From: Bdellovibrionales bacterium
GTDB taxonomy: Bacteria; Bdellovibrionota; Bdellovibrionia; Bdellovibrionales; JAMPXM01
DNA: 8,322 nt
Direction of reading: 5' to 3'
NCBI GenBank assembly: GCA_005793615.1
Contig: SXRI01000251.1
Location: 1-8,322 of the forward strand
The first letter of the stretch is position 1; each line of letters begins with the position of its first letter. The notes under the pieces are model-generated. The model was given only the letters and a program-made list of their open reading frames with translations, was not told where the DNA came from and made no database searches. Shown in pieces: positions 1 through 6,758 of the stretch. A program made the translations under genes and the position numbers.

Positions 1-3000
1 ACTTTACCATTACGATCTTTGATCACGACAACGATCTCGGCCTTGTACTTGCCGTTTTTAGAAGTGTTATTTTGTACGGTCACGCGCAGCGGGTACTTGT
101 CGCCCGTGGTCGCCACACTGGGAATATTCGAGTAGCTCTGGGTATCTTGCTCGGAAAGATAGGTCACTGAACCCATACCGAACTTCTGACTATCGTCGAC
201 GGCTATCGCGAAGATCTTAAAGCGCGTGAGGCTGTCATTCGTGTTGAATGTGAATTTCGCTACGCCATTTTGCACTGGAATTCCTGCTTTGAATACCACG
301 AGGGCATTAAAGAGCTTGCGCTTGAAGTCGGTGATCTTATTTCCGCCGTCACCGCCATCGTCGCCACCATTACGTTTGGAAACACCAATGTCGGTGTTGG
401 TACCAGTAACAGTTTCGATACGTTCGAGTGCAGTTACGGTTTCAACCGAATCGCCACGCATTTGCATCAATGCATCGAGAATGGCATAAGTACTGTTCTT
501 CTTAAGCTCCAAGATCTTTTCTTCGATCGCCACCAGAGTAACTGTGCCACCTTTGAGGCGACCCGACTCCGCTTTCACAGCGACCGCGACTTCAACCTTT
601 TCGCCAGGTTTATAGGTCGCCTTATTGGTCTTAACTGTCACGTTGGACTTGAACAGTCCCCAATTTACTTTCATGTTGGCAAAGCCAATTCGATAGGTCG
701 GACGACCAAAATCGGCCTCGCCGACCTTAGGCGCTTCGGCCTGAGCACGGCCCGTGATGGCATAGACTGAAACAAAGGCATTCGGCGCAAGCTCGGCCCG
801 AACCGGAACCTCAACACGGCCCTTTTCACATGCTTGTGAAACCACGAAGCTCTCGAGCACATCGGCACGTTCAATAGTTACCAGAGCCTGACAAGTCTTA
901 AACGGCGGAGCAAAGCTAACCATCGCCCGCTCGCCACCGCGGAAGCCCGCCTTATTGAGCGCGAGTGGCATTTGCCGCTGACCTTCGTCATCGCCAAATC
1001 CATAGTAATCACTCGGGCCGTAAACTCGACCACTACCATCCACTTTAAACAAAGCATGGGAAGTTTGTTGCGAAGATTTTGTTGTTACCTGGAAGGCGTA
1101 ACTGCCTTCTTTCAAGGCTCCGACCGGACAAGATACGATCTTGCCGCGAACAGCGCAGTTTTCGGTCCAACGAACCGGCTGCAACTCGCGCTCGATCGTG
1201 TTCTTAATCAGACCGCCAAAGATCTCCTCACCGATCACCTTAGTCTCGATGCGAATCACCTTGAGATCGAGATCGCCGAGAGCGGTGATGTTCTTCATAT
1301 TGACGTCGATCACGGCAGCCTGCAGTTGCGCATTGGCACGAGGACCGGCTACCACATTGAGTCCAACATAGGTGCTCGCGTTATAGATAGTCTTGGCCTG
1401 AGAGAGAGTTTGGAACTCACCGCTCTGGTCCTGATAACGAACACGGACGACCAAACGCTGCGGACGACTGACCGACTTCAAGACACCAGCCACCGTACGA
1501 CCGTCGCCGGCGTTTTCATTGGCAATGTCTTTTACCAACGAACCATCATCACCCGTCATCAAGCCCGGGATCATCGACGGTCGAGTGCTGTTAGGAAGTG
1601 ACGACTTACCATCATCAACACTTTCATCAGCAGTTGTGATGGGCCCGGTGCCAAAGATAAAATTCGGCAGCTGCTCGTTTACGATCGAAGTCGCTGAGAA
1701 GTAATAGGACACCGACGCAGCGAGCTTCTTCGCACCAACACCGTTAGCATAACGAATACTCGCATTGACCGGAATCGAATCCGGGCGAACAAGTTCCGCT
1801 TTCGGAAAGGCAACGATACCCGACATCAAAGGAACCTTGAATTCAGCGACCTCAATGTCAGCCTCAATATACGAAGTGCGTTCTGCTCCCTTTAAGCTAA
1901 TGAAATAACGACCCAAGCGAACAGAGGAGTCACTCGGAACATTCCAGTTCAGGCTAGCCTTGCCATTGGCCCATACCAGAGGAAACTCATAATAGGTTTC
2001 TTCATCATCAGCACTGGTAATGACAGCCTTCGTAGGAAGTTGAGCCGGCGGTAACGCACGGAAACCACGCGCTTCGGGAATACGTGCGATCAATTCGATC
2101 GGTACCTGCTGACCAGGCTTCACCAGGTTTACACCAACAACAGCATGAAACAGCGGCTGGCCTTCCTGGATGTTACTGTAAAACCACTCCACACCAGGAG
2201 CCGACATCGGGTCACTGCCTGAACCCGTCCAAGAGGAATGCACAAGCGCCAGGTCTGATCCGGCCTTAGCGGCGACAAAAAACTGACTCGGATCAAAGAA
2301 ACTCGAGTAAGTGTTCTCAGGCTTCTGACACTCGGTTGCCCACTCCTGATTCGGGAACGAAACCAGACCTGTGGCACCTGTGGTGAATTCCGCCTTACGT
2401 TGTCCGAGGCAGTTATAGATCTCTACCCGAGCACCAGCGACTGGCTGCGCATTCGAAAGGCGTGTCACCCAAACAAGAGATGACGTAGCTCCTTTTTTGA
2501 TGTGGACGGTGATGTCCGTGACCTGAGCGAGAACAAATTTAGGATTATAGTATGAACCTTCCTTAGTATCCGAACGCGAAGCCTCGAAAGAAGGGCTCGA
2601 AACTTCCAGAGGATACAAACCGCTGACCAGCTCAGCACCCGGCTTATCGCCAGCAAACGGAAACTGCAGAACCGCAGGGCGATTTTTCGCACCGGTCAAC
2701 TGCTGCTCCACCAGACTCGAAGGGATTGTGAGCTGTTCAAGAGGGCTGGTATAGGTCGGAGTCGAGCGGTAGCTTCCCCGCGCGGTATAAGCGCGAATCA
2801 CTTGGATCATCGTTTCAAAGTTGGTAACCGGAGTCCAAATTTTGCCATCGGTACCGGTCTTGCGAATCGTGATTTTTTGATTTTGATTCACAATTCCGAC
2901 AGGAAGATGAAGATTCGGCACCGTCCGTTCGAAGAACGAAAGACTTTGCGGAACACGAATCACCTCATCAATCGCGCCGATACGAACGTGAAATTCAGTA

Positions 3001-4196
3001 TTGGAGCTCGCCAGCAAGCGGCCATCGATGTCAGTTAAGCCAGTCGGCAAAACAATCGTCGCCTGAGTTTGCGGCTCAATATTCACGTTGAAAACAAACG
3101 AATCGAGAATAGTGTCATTATATTTTGCCAAGAACGGAAAATAGCGCGCCAGTTTGATGAGAATATTATCCCAGAAAGCGATCTTACGCTCGGGATCGAT
3201 CTCTGCGAAACTACGCACGGTTTTCCGATCGGGCGAGTTATAGGGCAGATATTCGATATAGGCGTCTTTAATATCAGCCCACTTCACCTGACCATTGAGT
3301 ACGACTGAAATCGGTGAGCGCGGCAAACAGAGACCTGGCTGCGCACTTTGATTGGCGCACTGAACTTCGGCCTGAAATTGACTGCGAACCGAAAACTTTT
3401 GCGTGTGTTTCTTTTCTGCACGCAGCTCCGGGTTATCAGCACTGGCTTGTTTTTCGATCGTCAGATTAAGTTCCGCACCGGGAATCAAATTTTGACGGAC
3501 TGTCGCCAAAAGCCAGCGACGATCATTGAACTCAACGCCAGTATAGCTAGTAGCCGCGAAATATTCGAAGAGTTTTTCCGCCTTGTCTTGCGGAACCGGA
3601 GCAAGAACGATTTTCTCACTCGGAGCATTGGAGCTCAGATAGCTCAAGTAGCCACTTTGCTCAGCAAAAAACCGAGCCGAGTCAACCGGACCGTCAAAAG
3701 TGATAAAGAGAACGGGATCCACTTCACGCAACAGGCCTTTAAAGCCACGTGCCGGTATCACATCAGTCACGTTAGGCCCAGCGACCGAAACGGTGTAGTG
3801 AATGCTTCCGGCTTTCCAAATTTTTCCGATGACCGACTTAACATCAATGAGCTGAGTGACTTCGCACTTCGAGCCGTCCACCATATACTCCGTACCACCG
3901 CCATCTTCACTGCCGAGTGAAGTCGATTTGAAATCATAGGTCCAGATAGTAGAGTTGTCGGCCCAGCCAGAGTAGCCGCTCAAGGCAGGTTTACAGGCCA
4001 CTTTAAAGGCTTCAACCTTGGCATCTTTGATCATTCCCTCGGGAAAACGAATACGCAATTGCCCGACCATTTCCTGCGAATGGCCAATGGGCTCAGGTAC
4101 TGCACCCGCGAACGAGCCGTCAGAACCGTAAGATGATGACGACAGAAGCATGGTGACAGCTAAGGACCATGACAATGTAAGCAAACCATTTTTCAT
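1..4196 (-). CDS. yfhM: Bacterial alpha-2-macroglobulin (YfhM-like), N-terminal 1,398 codons, 3' end outside the window
   Basis: This is a periplasmic broad-range protease trap: family members are cleaved in a bait region and then enclose or covalently bind the protease. The frame is open without a stop from the ATG at 4196 to the window edge. Residues 1-24 look like a type I signal peptide (MKNGLLTLSWSLAVTMLL, then SSSSYG before SDG); there is no cysteine and so no lipobox. Cysteines C68/C111 and C280/C290 could form disulfides. About residues 552-640 resemble a bacterial macroglobulin domain (VTDITVHIKKGATSSLVWVT). An MG2-like strand with KPGQQ lies near 690. The bait-region domain starts near 1185 (ATYKPGEKVEV, E1199) and contains LKKNSTYAILDAL and an acidic glycine linker (GGDDGGDGG) near 1280. 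An MG8-type A2M segment (SLTRFKIFAIAVDD) lies near 1327. The thioester CxEQ domain should follow but is outside the window. The ATG is supported by AGAGG seven bases upstream. The gene is divergent from pbpC, its usual partner. Domain family names are recalled, not searched; the family call is firm. Confidence 0.94.
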   Translation of the reverse strand, partial: MKNGLLTLSWSLAVTMLLSSSSYGSDGSFAGAVPEPIGHSQEMVGQLRIRFPEGMIKDAKVEAFKVACKPALSGYSGWADNSTIWTYDFKSTSLGSEDGGGTEYMVDGSKCEVTQLIDVKSVIGKIWKAGSIHYTVSVAGPNVTDVIPARGFKGLLREVDPVLFITFDGPVDSARFFAEQSGYLSYLSSNAPSEKIVLAPVPQDKAEKLFEYFAATSYTGVEFNDRRWLLATVRQNLIPGAELNLTIEKQASADNPELRAEKKHTQKFSVRSQFQAEVQCANQSAQPGLCLPRSPISVVLNGQVKWADIKDAYIEYLPYNSPDRKTVRSFAEIDPERKIAFWDNILIKLARYFPFLAKYNDTILDSFVFNVNIEPQTQATIVLPTGLTDIDGRLLASSNTEFHVRIGAIDEVIRVPQSLSFFERTVPNLHLPVGIVNQNQKITIRKTGTDGKIWTPVTNFETMIQVIRAYTARGSYRSTPTYTSPLEQLTIPSSLVEQQLTGAKNRPAVLQFPFAGDKPGAELVSGLYPLEVSSPSFEASRSDTKEGSYYNPKFVLAQVTDITVHIKKGATSSLVWVTRLSNAQPVAGARVEIYNCLGQRKAEFTTGATGLVSFPNQEWATECQKPENTYSSFFDPSQFFVAAKAGSDLALVHSSWTGSGSDPMSAPGVEWFYSNIQEGQPLFHAVVGVNLVKPGQQVPIELIARIPEARGFRALPPAQLPTKAVITSADDEETYYEFPLVWANGKASLNWNVPSDSSVRLGRYFISLKGAERTSYIEADIEVAEFKVPLMSGIVAFPKAELVRPDSIPVNASIRYANGVGAKKLAASVSYYFSATSIVNEQLPNFIFGTGPITTADESVDDGKSSLPNSTRPSMIPGLMTGDDGSLVKDIANENAGDGRTVAGVLKSVSRPQRLVVRVRYQDQSGEFQTLSQAKTIYNASTYVGLNVVAGPRANAQLQAAVIDVNMKNITALGDLDLKVIRIETKVIGEEIFGGLIKNTIERELQPVRWTENCAVRGKIVSCPVGALKEGSYAFQVTTKSSQQTSHALFKVDGSGRVYGPSDYYGFGDDEGQRQMPLALNKAGFRGGERAMVSFAPPFKTCQALVTIERADVLESFVVSQACEKGRVEVPVRAELAPNAFVSVYAITGRAQAEAPKVGEADFGRPTYRIGFANMKVNWGLFKSNVTVKTNKATYKPGEKVEVAVAVKAESGRLKGGTVTLVAIEEKILELKKNSTYAILDALMQMRGDSVETVTALERIETVTGTNTDIGVSKRNGGDDGGDGGNKITDFKRKLFNALVVFKAGIPVQNGVAKFTFNTNDSLTRFKIFAIAVDDSQKFGMGSVTYLSEQDTQSYSNIPSVATTGDKYPLRVTVQNNTSKNGKYKAEIVVVIKDRNGK

Positions 4197-4203
4197 AAAT
4201 AAG

Positions 4204-4208
4204 CCTCT
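4204..4208 (-). promoter_or_regulatory. Ribosome binding site of the alpha-2-macroglobulin gene
   Basis: On the minus strand AAAAGAGG precedes the ATG at 4196, with AGAGG seven bases from the start. This spacing supports the chosen start over the internal ATG at codon 16, which would cut the signal peptide in half. Confidence 0.7.
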
Positions 4209-4231
4209 TTTCCCACTGACTTTCGATTTCA

Positions 4232-4241
4232 AACGATCGTT
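4232..4241. repeat. Perfect 10-bp palindrome AACGATCGTT
   Basis: AACGATCGTT reads the same on both strands. It lies 36-45 bases upstream of the alpha-2-macroglobulin start codon. Its centre is 20 bp from that of the next palindrome, about two helical turns, so bound proteins would sit on nearly the same face. It could be an operator half of a paired site, but chance cannot be excluded. Confidence 0.45.
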
Positions 4242-4251
4242 AAGTAACAGC

Positions 4252-4261
4252 AATGCGCATT
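4252..4261. repeat. Perfect 10-bp palindrome AATGCGCATT
   Basis: AATGCGCATT is a second perfect 10-bp palindrome, centred 20 bp from AACGATCGTT. The two share only the AA...TT ends, so they are not obviously copies of one binding site. The position, in the middle of a divergent control region, suits a regulator binding site. Confidence 0.45.
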
Positions 4262-4285
4262 CCATGCCAAACAAAGATTTCCAAA

Positions 4286-4306
4286 TTTGCCGAATAGTGC
4301 GGCAAA
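4286..4306. promoter_or_regulatory. Spaced dyad TTTGCCG-N7-CGGCAAA, possible operator or leader hairpin
   Basis: The arms TTTGCCG (4286-4292) and CGGCAAA (4300-4306) are exact inverse complements around a 7-base centre (AATAGTG). The whole site spans 21 bp, a usual size for a dimeric repressor or activator site. As RNA it would form a 7-bp stem with a 7-base loop. There is no T-run directly after it on either strand, so it is a poor terminator and a better operator candidate. The regulator is unknown. Confidence 0.5.
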
Positions 4307-4315
4307 AATTTTCCA

Positions 4316-4338
4316 GCAGCGATTTCGCTGCGTTTTTT
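4316..4338 (+). terminator. Terminator-like hairpin just upstream of pbpC (possible attenuator)
   Basis: GCAGCG (4316-4321), loop ATTT, CGCTGC (4326-4331), then G and six T (4333-4338) form a compact intrinsic-terminator shape on the plus strand. It ends 36 bases before the pbpC ATG. No plus-strand gene lies directly upstream for it to terminate. It may therefore block antisense read-through from the left, or attenuate pbpC transcription if the promoter is further left. The stem is only 6 bp, so its strength is uncertain. Confidence 0.5.
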
Positions 4339-4363
4339 AATAGCATTTTTTTCAGCTTGCGCT

Positions 4364-4367
4364 AGGG
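4364..4367 (+). promoter_or_regulatory. Ribosome binding site of pbpC
   Basis: AGGG lies seven bases before the ATG at 4375. Neither internal ATG (codons 7 and 22) has a comparable purine-rich site, so the upstream start is preferred. Confidence 0.5.
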
Positions 4368-4374
4368 TGCGCGC

Positions 4375-6612
4375 ATGTTTGCACGACCAAAAATGTCGCT
4401 CTCGAAGGCGCACCATCACCCCCCACATAAAACCCAGATGAGACGCAAAGTCGCAGCCGGAACGGTATTTTTTGGCAGCATAGTTTTTTTATTTACTGCT
4501 TTGTTCTTGCAGACCCCGAGCTTTCAAAGCGCCATATCGATGGCCTTGGGTTCTGATCGAGTTTTGCTGGCAGCCGATGGTCAAGTTGTGCAAACTTTGC
4601 GCACTGATTTCAGTAAGCGACGACTGGCTTGGCATCCTCTAATTGGTTTTCCGGAGGTTTTGCGGACAGCGGTGATCGCCGCCGAAGACCAACGATTTTT
4701 TTCCCACCCCGGTGTCGATTTGCTCGGCCTCGGGCGGGCTATTTGGTCACTACTCAGTCGCCGCTCGATTCAGGGAGCAAGCACCATTTCGATGCAGGTC
4801 AGCGATTTGATCCAGCCTGAAGTTTTGCTGAAAAACCAACCTATCAACAAAGGGTCAGTTCTTCATAAGATGACTCAAATTTTGCGCGCACTTGCTCTCG
4901 AAATGAAATGGAGCAAAGCGCAGATTCTCGAGGCTTACCTTAATCTCATTCATCTACGTGGAGAGTTTCAGGGCGTACCCGCCATGAGCACGGCCTACTT
5001 CAAGAAAAACCCGCTGGCGCTCGACCCCAGCGAGGCCGTTGTCATGAGTGCGATGATTTCTTCGCCTAACCAAGGACAGACGTCACTGAAGCGTCGGGCC
5101 TGCGCCTTAGCTAAGCGCCTCGCCATCAGCGAGCCTGTATTCGCTTCGAGCGCCGACTGCTCCGCTAGTGATAGCGTTATTGAAGTGTTGTTGAGCGTGC
5201 ACCCGGTGCTGCCGACACAACTCGGTTCAAGCCCACATGTTGCCCGGCGGCTCTTCAAGGCGCATCGCGAAGCCACTGTTCTGCAGTCGACGATTGACCC
5301 ACAGTTGCAAAGCGAAGTTCAGGCGATTCTCGAAAAAAACCTGGCAGCCCTCAAAGACGCCAACGTCAGAGATAGCGCGGCGATCGTCATTGAGAATCGC
5401 ACCGGCAAAGTACTGGCGTATGTTGGCGCCGTTTCATCTTCATCCAGCCCGCACGTCGATGGCGTCGAGGCCTACCGCCAGGCCGGTTCGACACTGAAGC
5501 CTTTTCTCTACGGTAAAGCGATCGACTCGAAACTGCTTACTTCCGCATCCATTTTACTCGATGAACCAACAGCGATCTCTTGGGATGGCAACATCTATCG
5601 CCCTACGAACTATGATCGCCAGTTTTACGGCACCGTATCGGTTCGCGAGGCATTGGCCTCGTCGCTCAATGTTCCGGCCGTAAAGGCCGTGACCATCATT
5701 GGTCTCCAACAGAGTTATCAGGTTTTAAAGTCACTGCATCTCTCTAACCTCAAAGAACAAGATTTTTATGGCGTATCGATGGCGTTAGGAGCCGTAGACG
5801 TTCGTCTCGACGAGCTCGCCAATGCCTACCGCATGCTCGCCAACGGCGGCCTCTGGAGCCCCTTAGTATTTGTCGACGGCCTGCCCAGTGAACCAAACGA
5901 AAAACTTTTCAGCTCGGAAGCAGCCTTCATCTTAGCTTCGATTCTCTCCGATCCCGACGCGCGCGCTATCGGTTTCGGCTGGAACAGCCCTTTGGAAACC
6001 TCTTTTTGGACCGCTGTGAAAACCGGCACAAGTAAGGATTATCGCGACAATTGGTGCATTGGCTTCAGCGAAAAATACACCGTGGCTGTTTGGGCAGGAA
6101 ATTTCAATGCTGAAGCCATGGACAAAGTTAGTGGTGTTTCCGGCGCCGGCCCCTCATGGCTCGAAATCATGGAGCGACTTCATCGCTCCGAACCAAGCCG
6201 TGCACCGACTCCGCCTAACGGCATCGTGAGTAAAGAAATACGCCACGCCTGGGCCAGCCACCAGCGGCGCGAGTTCTTTATTAACGGAACCGAGCCTGTG
6301 GCGAGTGTGATTGAACCGGCGCTCGAAAAGCGAGCTCAATTTGTTTTTCCGGCAGAAGGTTCGATCCTCGTACGCGATCCCCATGTCGACCCGACTCATA
6401 TCGCGCTTTTTGTGCGTTTTAAGGGCTCTATCCCTGGCAATAGCCGACTTGCTTTTGATGGCATCGACAAAGGAGAAGCCATTAGTCCATTTAAGCTCAC
6501 GGACTTCTCGGTCGGGACTCATGAACTCGCCATCCGTACCGCTGTTGGGCAAATCGTCACTCGGGTTAAGTTCGTGGTTCGCGGAGCCAACTCGACGCCT
6601 CCTCCCAACTAG
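4375..6612 (+). CDS. pbpC: Penicillin-binding protein 1C, bifunctional glycosyltransferase/transpeptidase
   Basis: This inner-membrane class A PBP of 745 residues polymerises glycan strands from lipid II through its GT51 domain; its second domain is a penicillin-binding transpeptidase. A short cytoplasmic, His/Pro-rich N-terminus precedes a membrane anchor at about 26-46. The GT51 domain (about 65-250) has EDQRFFSHPG with catalytic E104, GASTISMQ (134-141) and the helix with HKMTQ and SKAQILEAYLN. The transpeptidase domain (about 330-610) has the active-site S372 in STLK, the SLN triad at 430-432 and KTG at 549-551. The C-terminal segment at about 656-735 (FVFPAEGSILVRDP onward) matches the BiPBP_C-type domain typical of PBP1C, which separates it from PBP1A and PBP1B. 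Length is normal for the family. All three transpeptidase motifs are intact. The second GT glutamate position carries Q168. The gene pairs head to head with the alpha-2-macroglobulin gene, its known genomic partner, and an amidase gene follows. Confidence 0.95.
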   Translation: MFARPKMSLSKAHHHPPHKTQMRRKVAAGTVFFGSIVFLFTALFLQTPSFQSAISMALGSDRVLLAADGQVVQTLRTDFSKRRLAWHPLIGFPEVLRTAVIAAEDQRFFSHPGVDLLGLGRAIWSLLSRRSIQGASTISMQVSDLIQPEVLLKNQPINKGSVLHKMTQILRALALEMKWSKAQILEAYLNLIHLRGEFQGVPAMSTAYFKKNPLALDPSEAVVMSAMISSPNQGQTSLKRRACALAKRLAISEPVFASSADCSASDSVIEVLLSVHPVLPTQLGSSPHVARRLFKAHREATVLQSTIDPQLQSEVQAILEKNLAALKDANVRDSAAIVIENRTGKVLAYVGAVSSSSSPHVDGVEAYRQAGSTLKPFLYGKAIDSKLLTSASILLDEPTAISWDGNIYRPTNYDRQFYGTVSVREALASSLNVPAVKAVTIIGLQQSYQVLKSLHLSNLKEQDFYGVSMALGAVDVRLDELANAYRMLANGGLWSPLVFVDGLPSEPNEKLFSSEAAFILASILSDPDARAIGFGWNSPLETSFWTAVKTGTSKDYRDNWCIGFSEKYTVAVWAGNFNAEAMDKVSGVSGAGPSWLEIMERLHRSEPSRAPTPPNGIVSKEIRHAWASHQRREFFINGTEPVASVIEPALEKRAQFVFPAEGSILVRDPHVDPTHIALFVRFKGSIPGNSRLAFDGIDKGEAISPFKLTDFSVGTHELAIRTAVGQIVTRVKFVVRGANSTPPPN

Positions 6613-6758
6613 TCTCCGTCGACCGTCCATTCAACTGCCTGTTCGTCTGGAGCGCCAGCGCTACTCACCGACATCAACGTTAAAACGGACGCGCCCATGG
6701 TCGAGACGCGCTGTTACCGGTCTTTCAAGTCGCCTTCTATTGCCTGAAAATCGAAGGA
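6613..6758 (+). other. Spacer between pbpC and the amidase gene
   Basis: This 146-bp gap holds no supported gene. I see no terminator after pbpC: the 4-bp hairpin AGCG-CCAG-CGCT at 6651-6662 has no T-run. A weak promoter-like pair, TTACCG (6714-6719) and TCTATT (6736-6741) with 16-bp spacing, could serve the amidase but matches consensus poorly. Read-through from pbpC is possible. Confidence 0.4.
6754..6758 (+). promoter_or_regulatory. AAGGA abutting the amidase start codon (unusual spacing)
   Basis: AAGGA ends directly at the ATG at 6759, leaving no spacer, which is poor for ordinary Shine-Dalgarno pairing. No upstream ATG, GTG or TTG exists in frame after the stop at 6681. Later in-frame starts would remove the charged n-region or cut into the hydrophobic core of the signal peptide. 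The start is therefore kept, but the initiation signal is odd. Confidence 0.4.

Larger units (their letters stand above)
4197..4374. promoter_or_regulatory. Divergent control region between the alpha-2-macroglobulin gene and pbpC
   Basis: This 178-bp gap lies between two head-to-head start codons and must hold both promoters, unless one starts inside the opposite gene. I could not find a convincing sigma-70 pair on either strand. TTTAAT at 4336-4341 resembles a -10 box but has no -35 at proper spacing. The region holds two 10-bp perfect palindromes, a spaced 7-bp dyad and a hairpin followed by six T. These are listed separately and suggest regulated, possibly coordinated expression. That function is inference. 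Confidence 0.7.

Noticed and set aside
342..372. Short glycine/aspartate codon repetition in the alpha-2-macroglobulin gene, considered as a tandem repeat
   Set aside because: It is a brief Gly/Asp linker within the bait-region part of the protein, as seen in other family members, not a DNA repeat array.
270..1601. Long plus-strand open frames (166 and 209 codons, at 270-770 and 972-1601)
   Set aside because: They lie opposite the alpha-2-macroglobulin gene, whose frame is continuous and matches the family. Their translations are low-complexity and show no motif or good ribosome binding site.
3348..3920. Plus-strand open frame of 190 codons
   Set aside because: It is antisense to the N-terminal part of the alpha-2-macroglobulin gene, with no recognisable domain and no start signal; a shadow of the real gene.
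4337..4345. Extended -10-like TGCTATTAA on the minus strand as a promoter for the alpha-2-macroglobulin gene
   Set aside because: There is no matching -35 at 16-18 bp, and it would give a leader of about 130 bases through both hairpins. Too weak to call.
4240..4428. Minus-strand frame of 62 codons and a plus-strand frame of 71 codons across the divergent control region
   Set aside because: Neither has a ribosome binding site or a recognisable sequence, and both overlap the palindromes and the start of a confirmed gene.
6154..6630. Minus-strand frame of 158 codons over the end of pbpC
   Set aside because: The pbpC frame there encodes the recognised C-terminal domain. The antisense product is arginine-rich with no family signal.
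6647..6662. Overlapping 4-bp hairpins (CTGG-AGCG-CCAG and AGCG-CCAG-CGCT) after pbpC, considered as a switch or terminator
   Set aside because: Four-base stems arise easily by chance, and no T-run follows either one.
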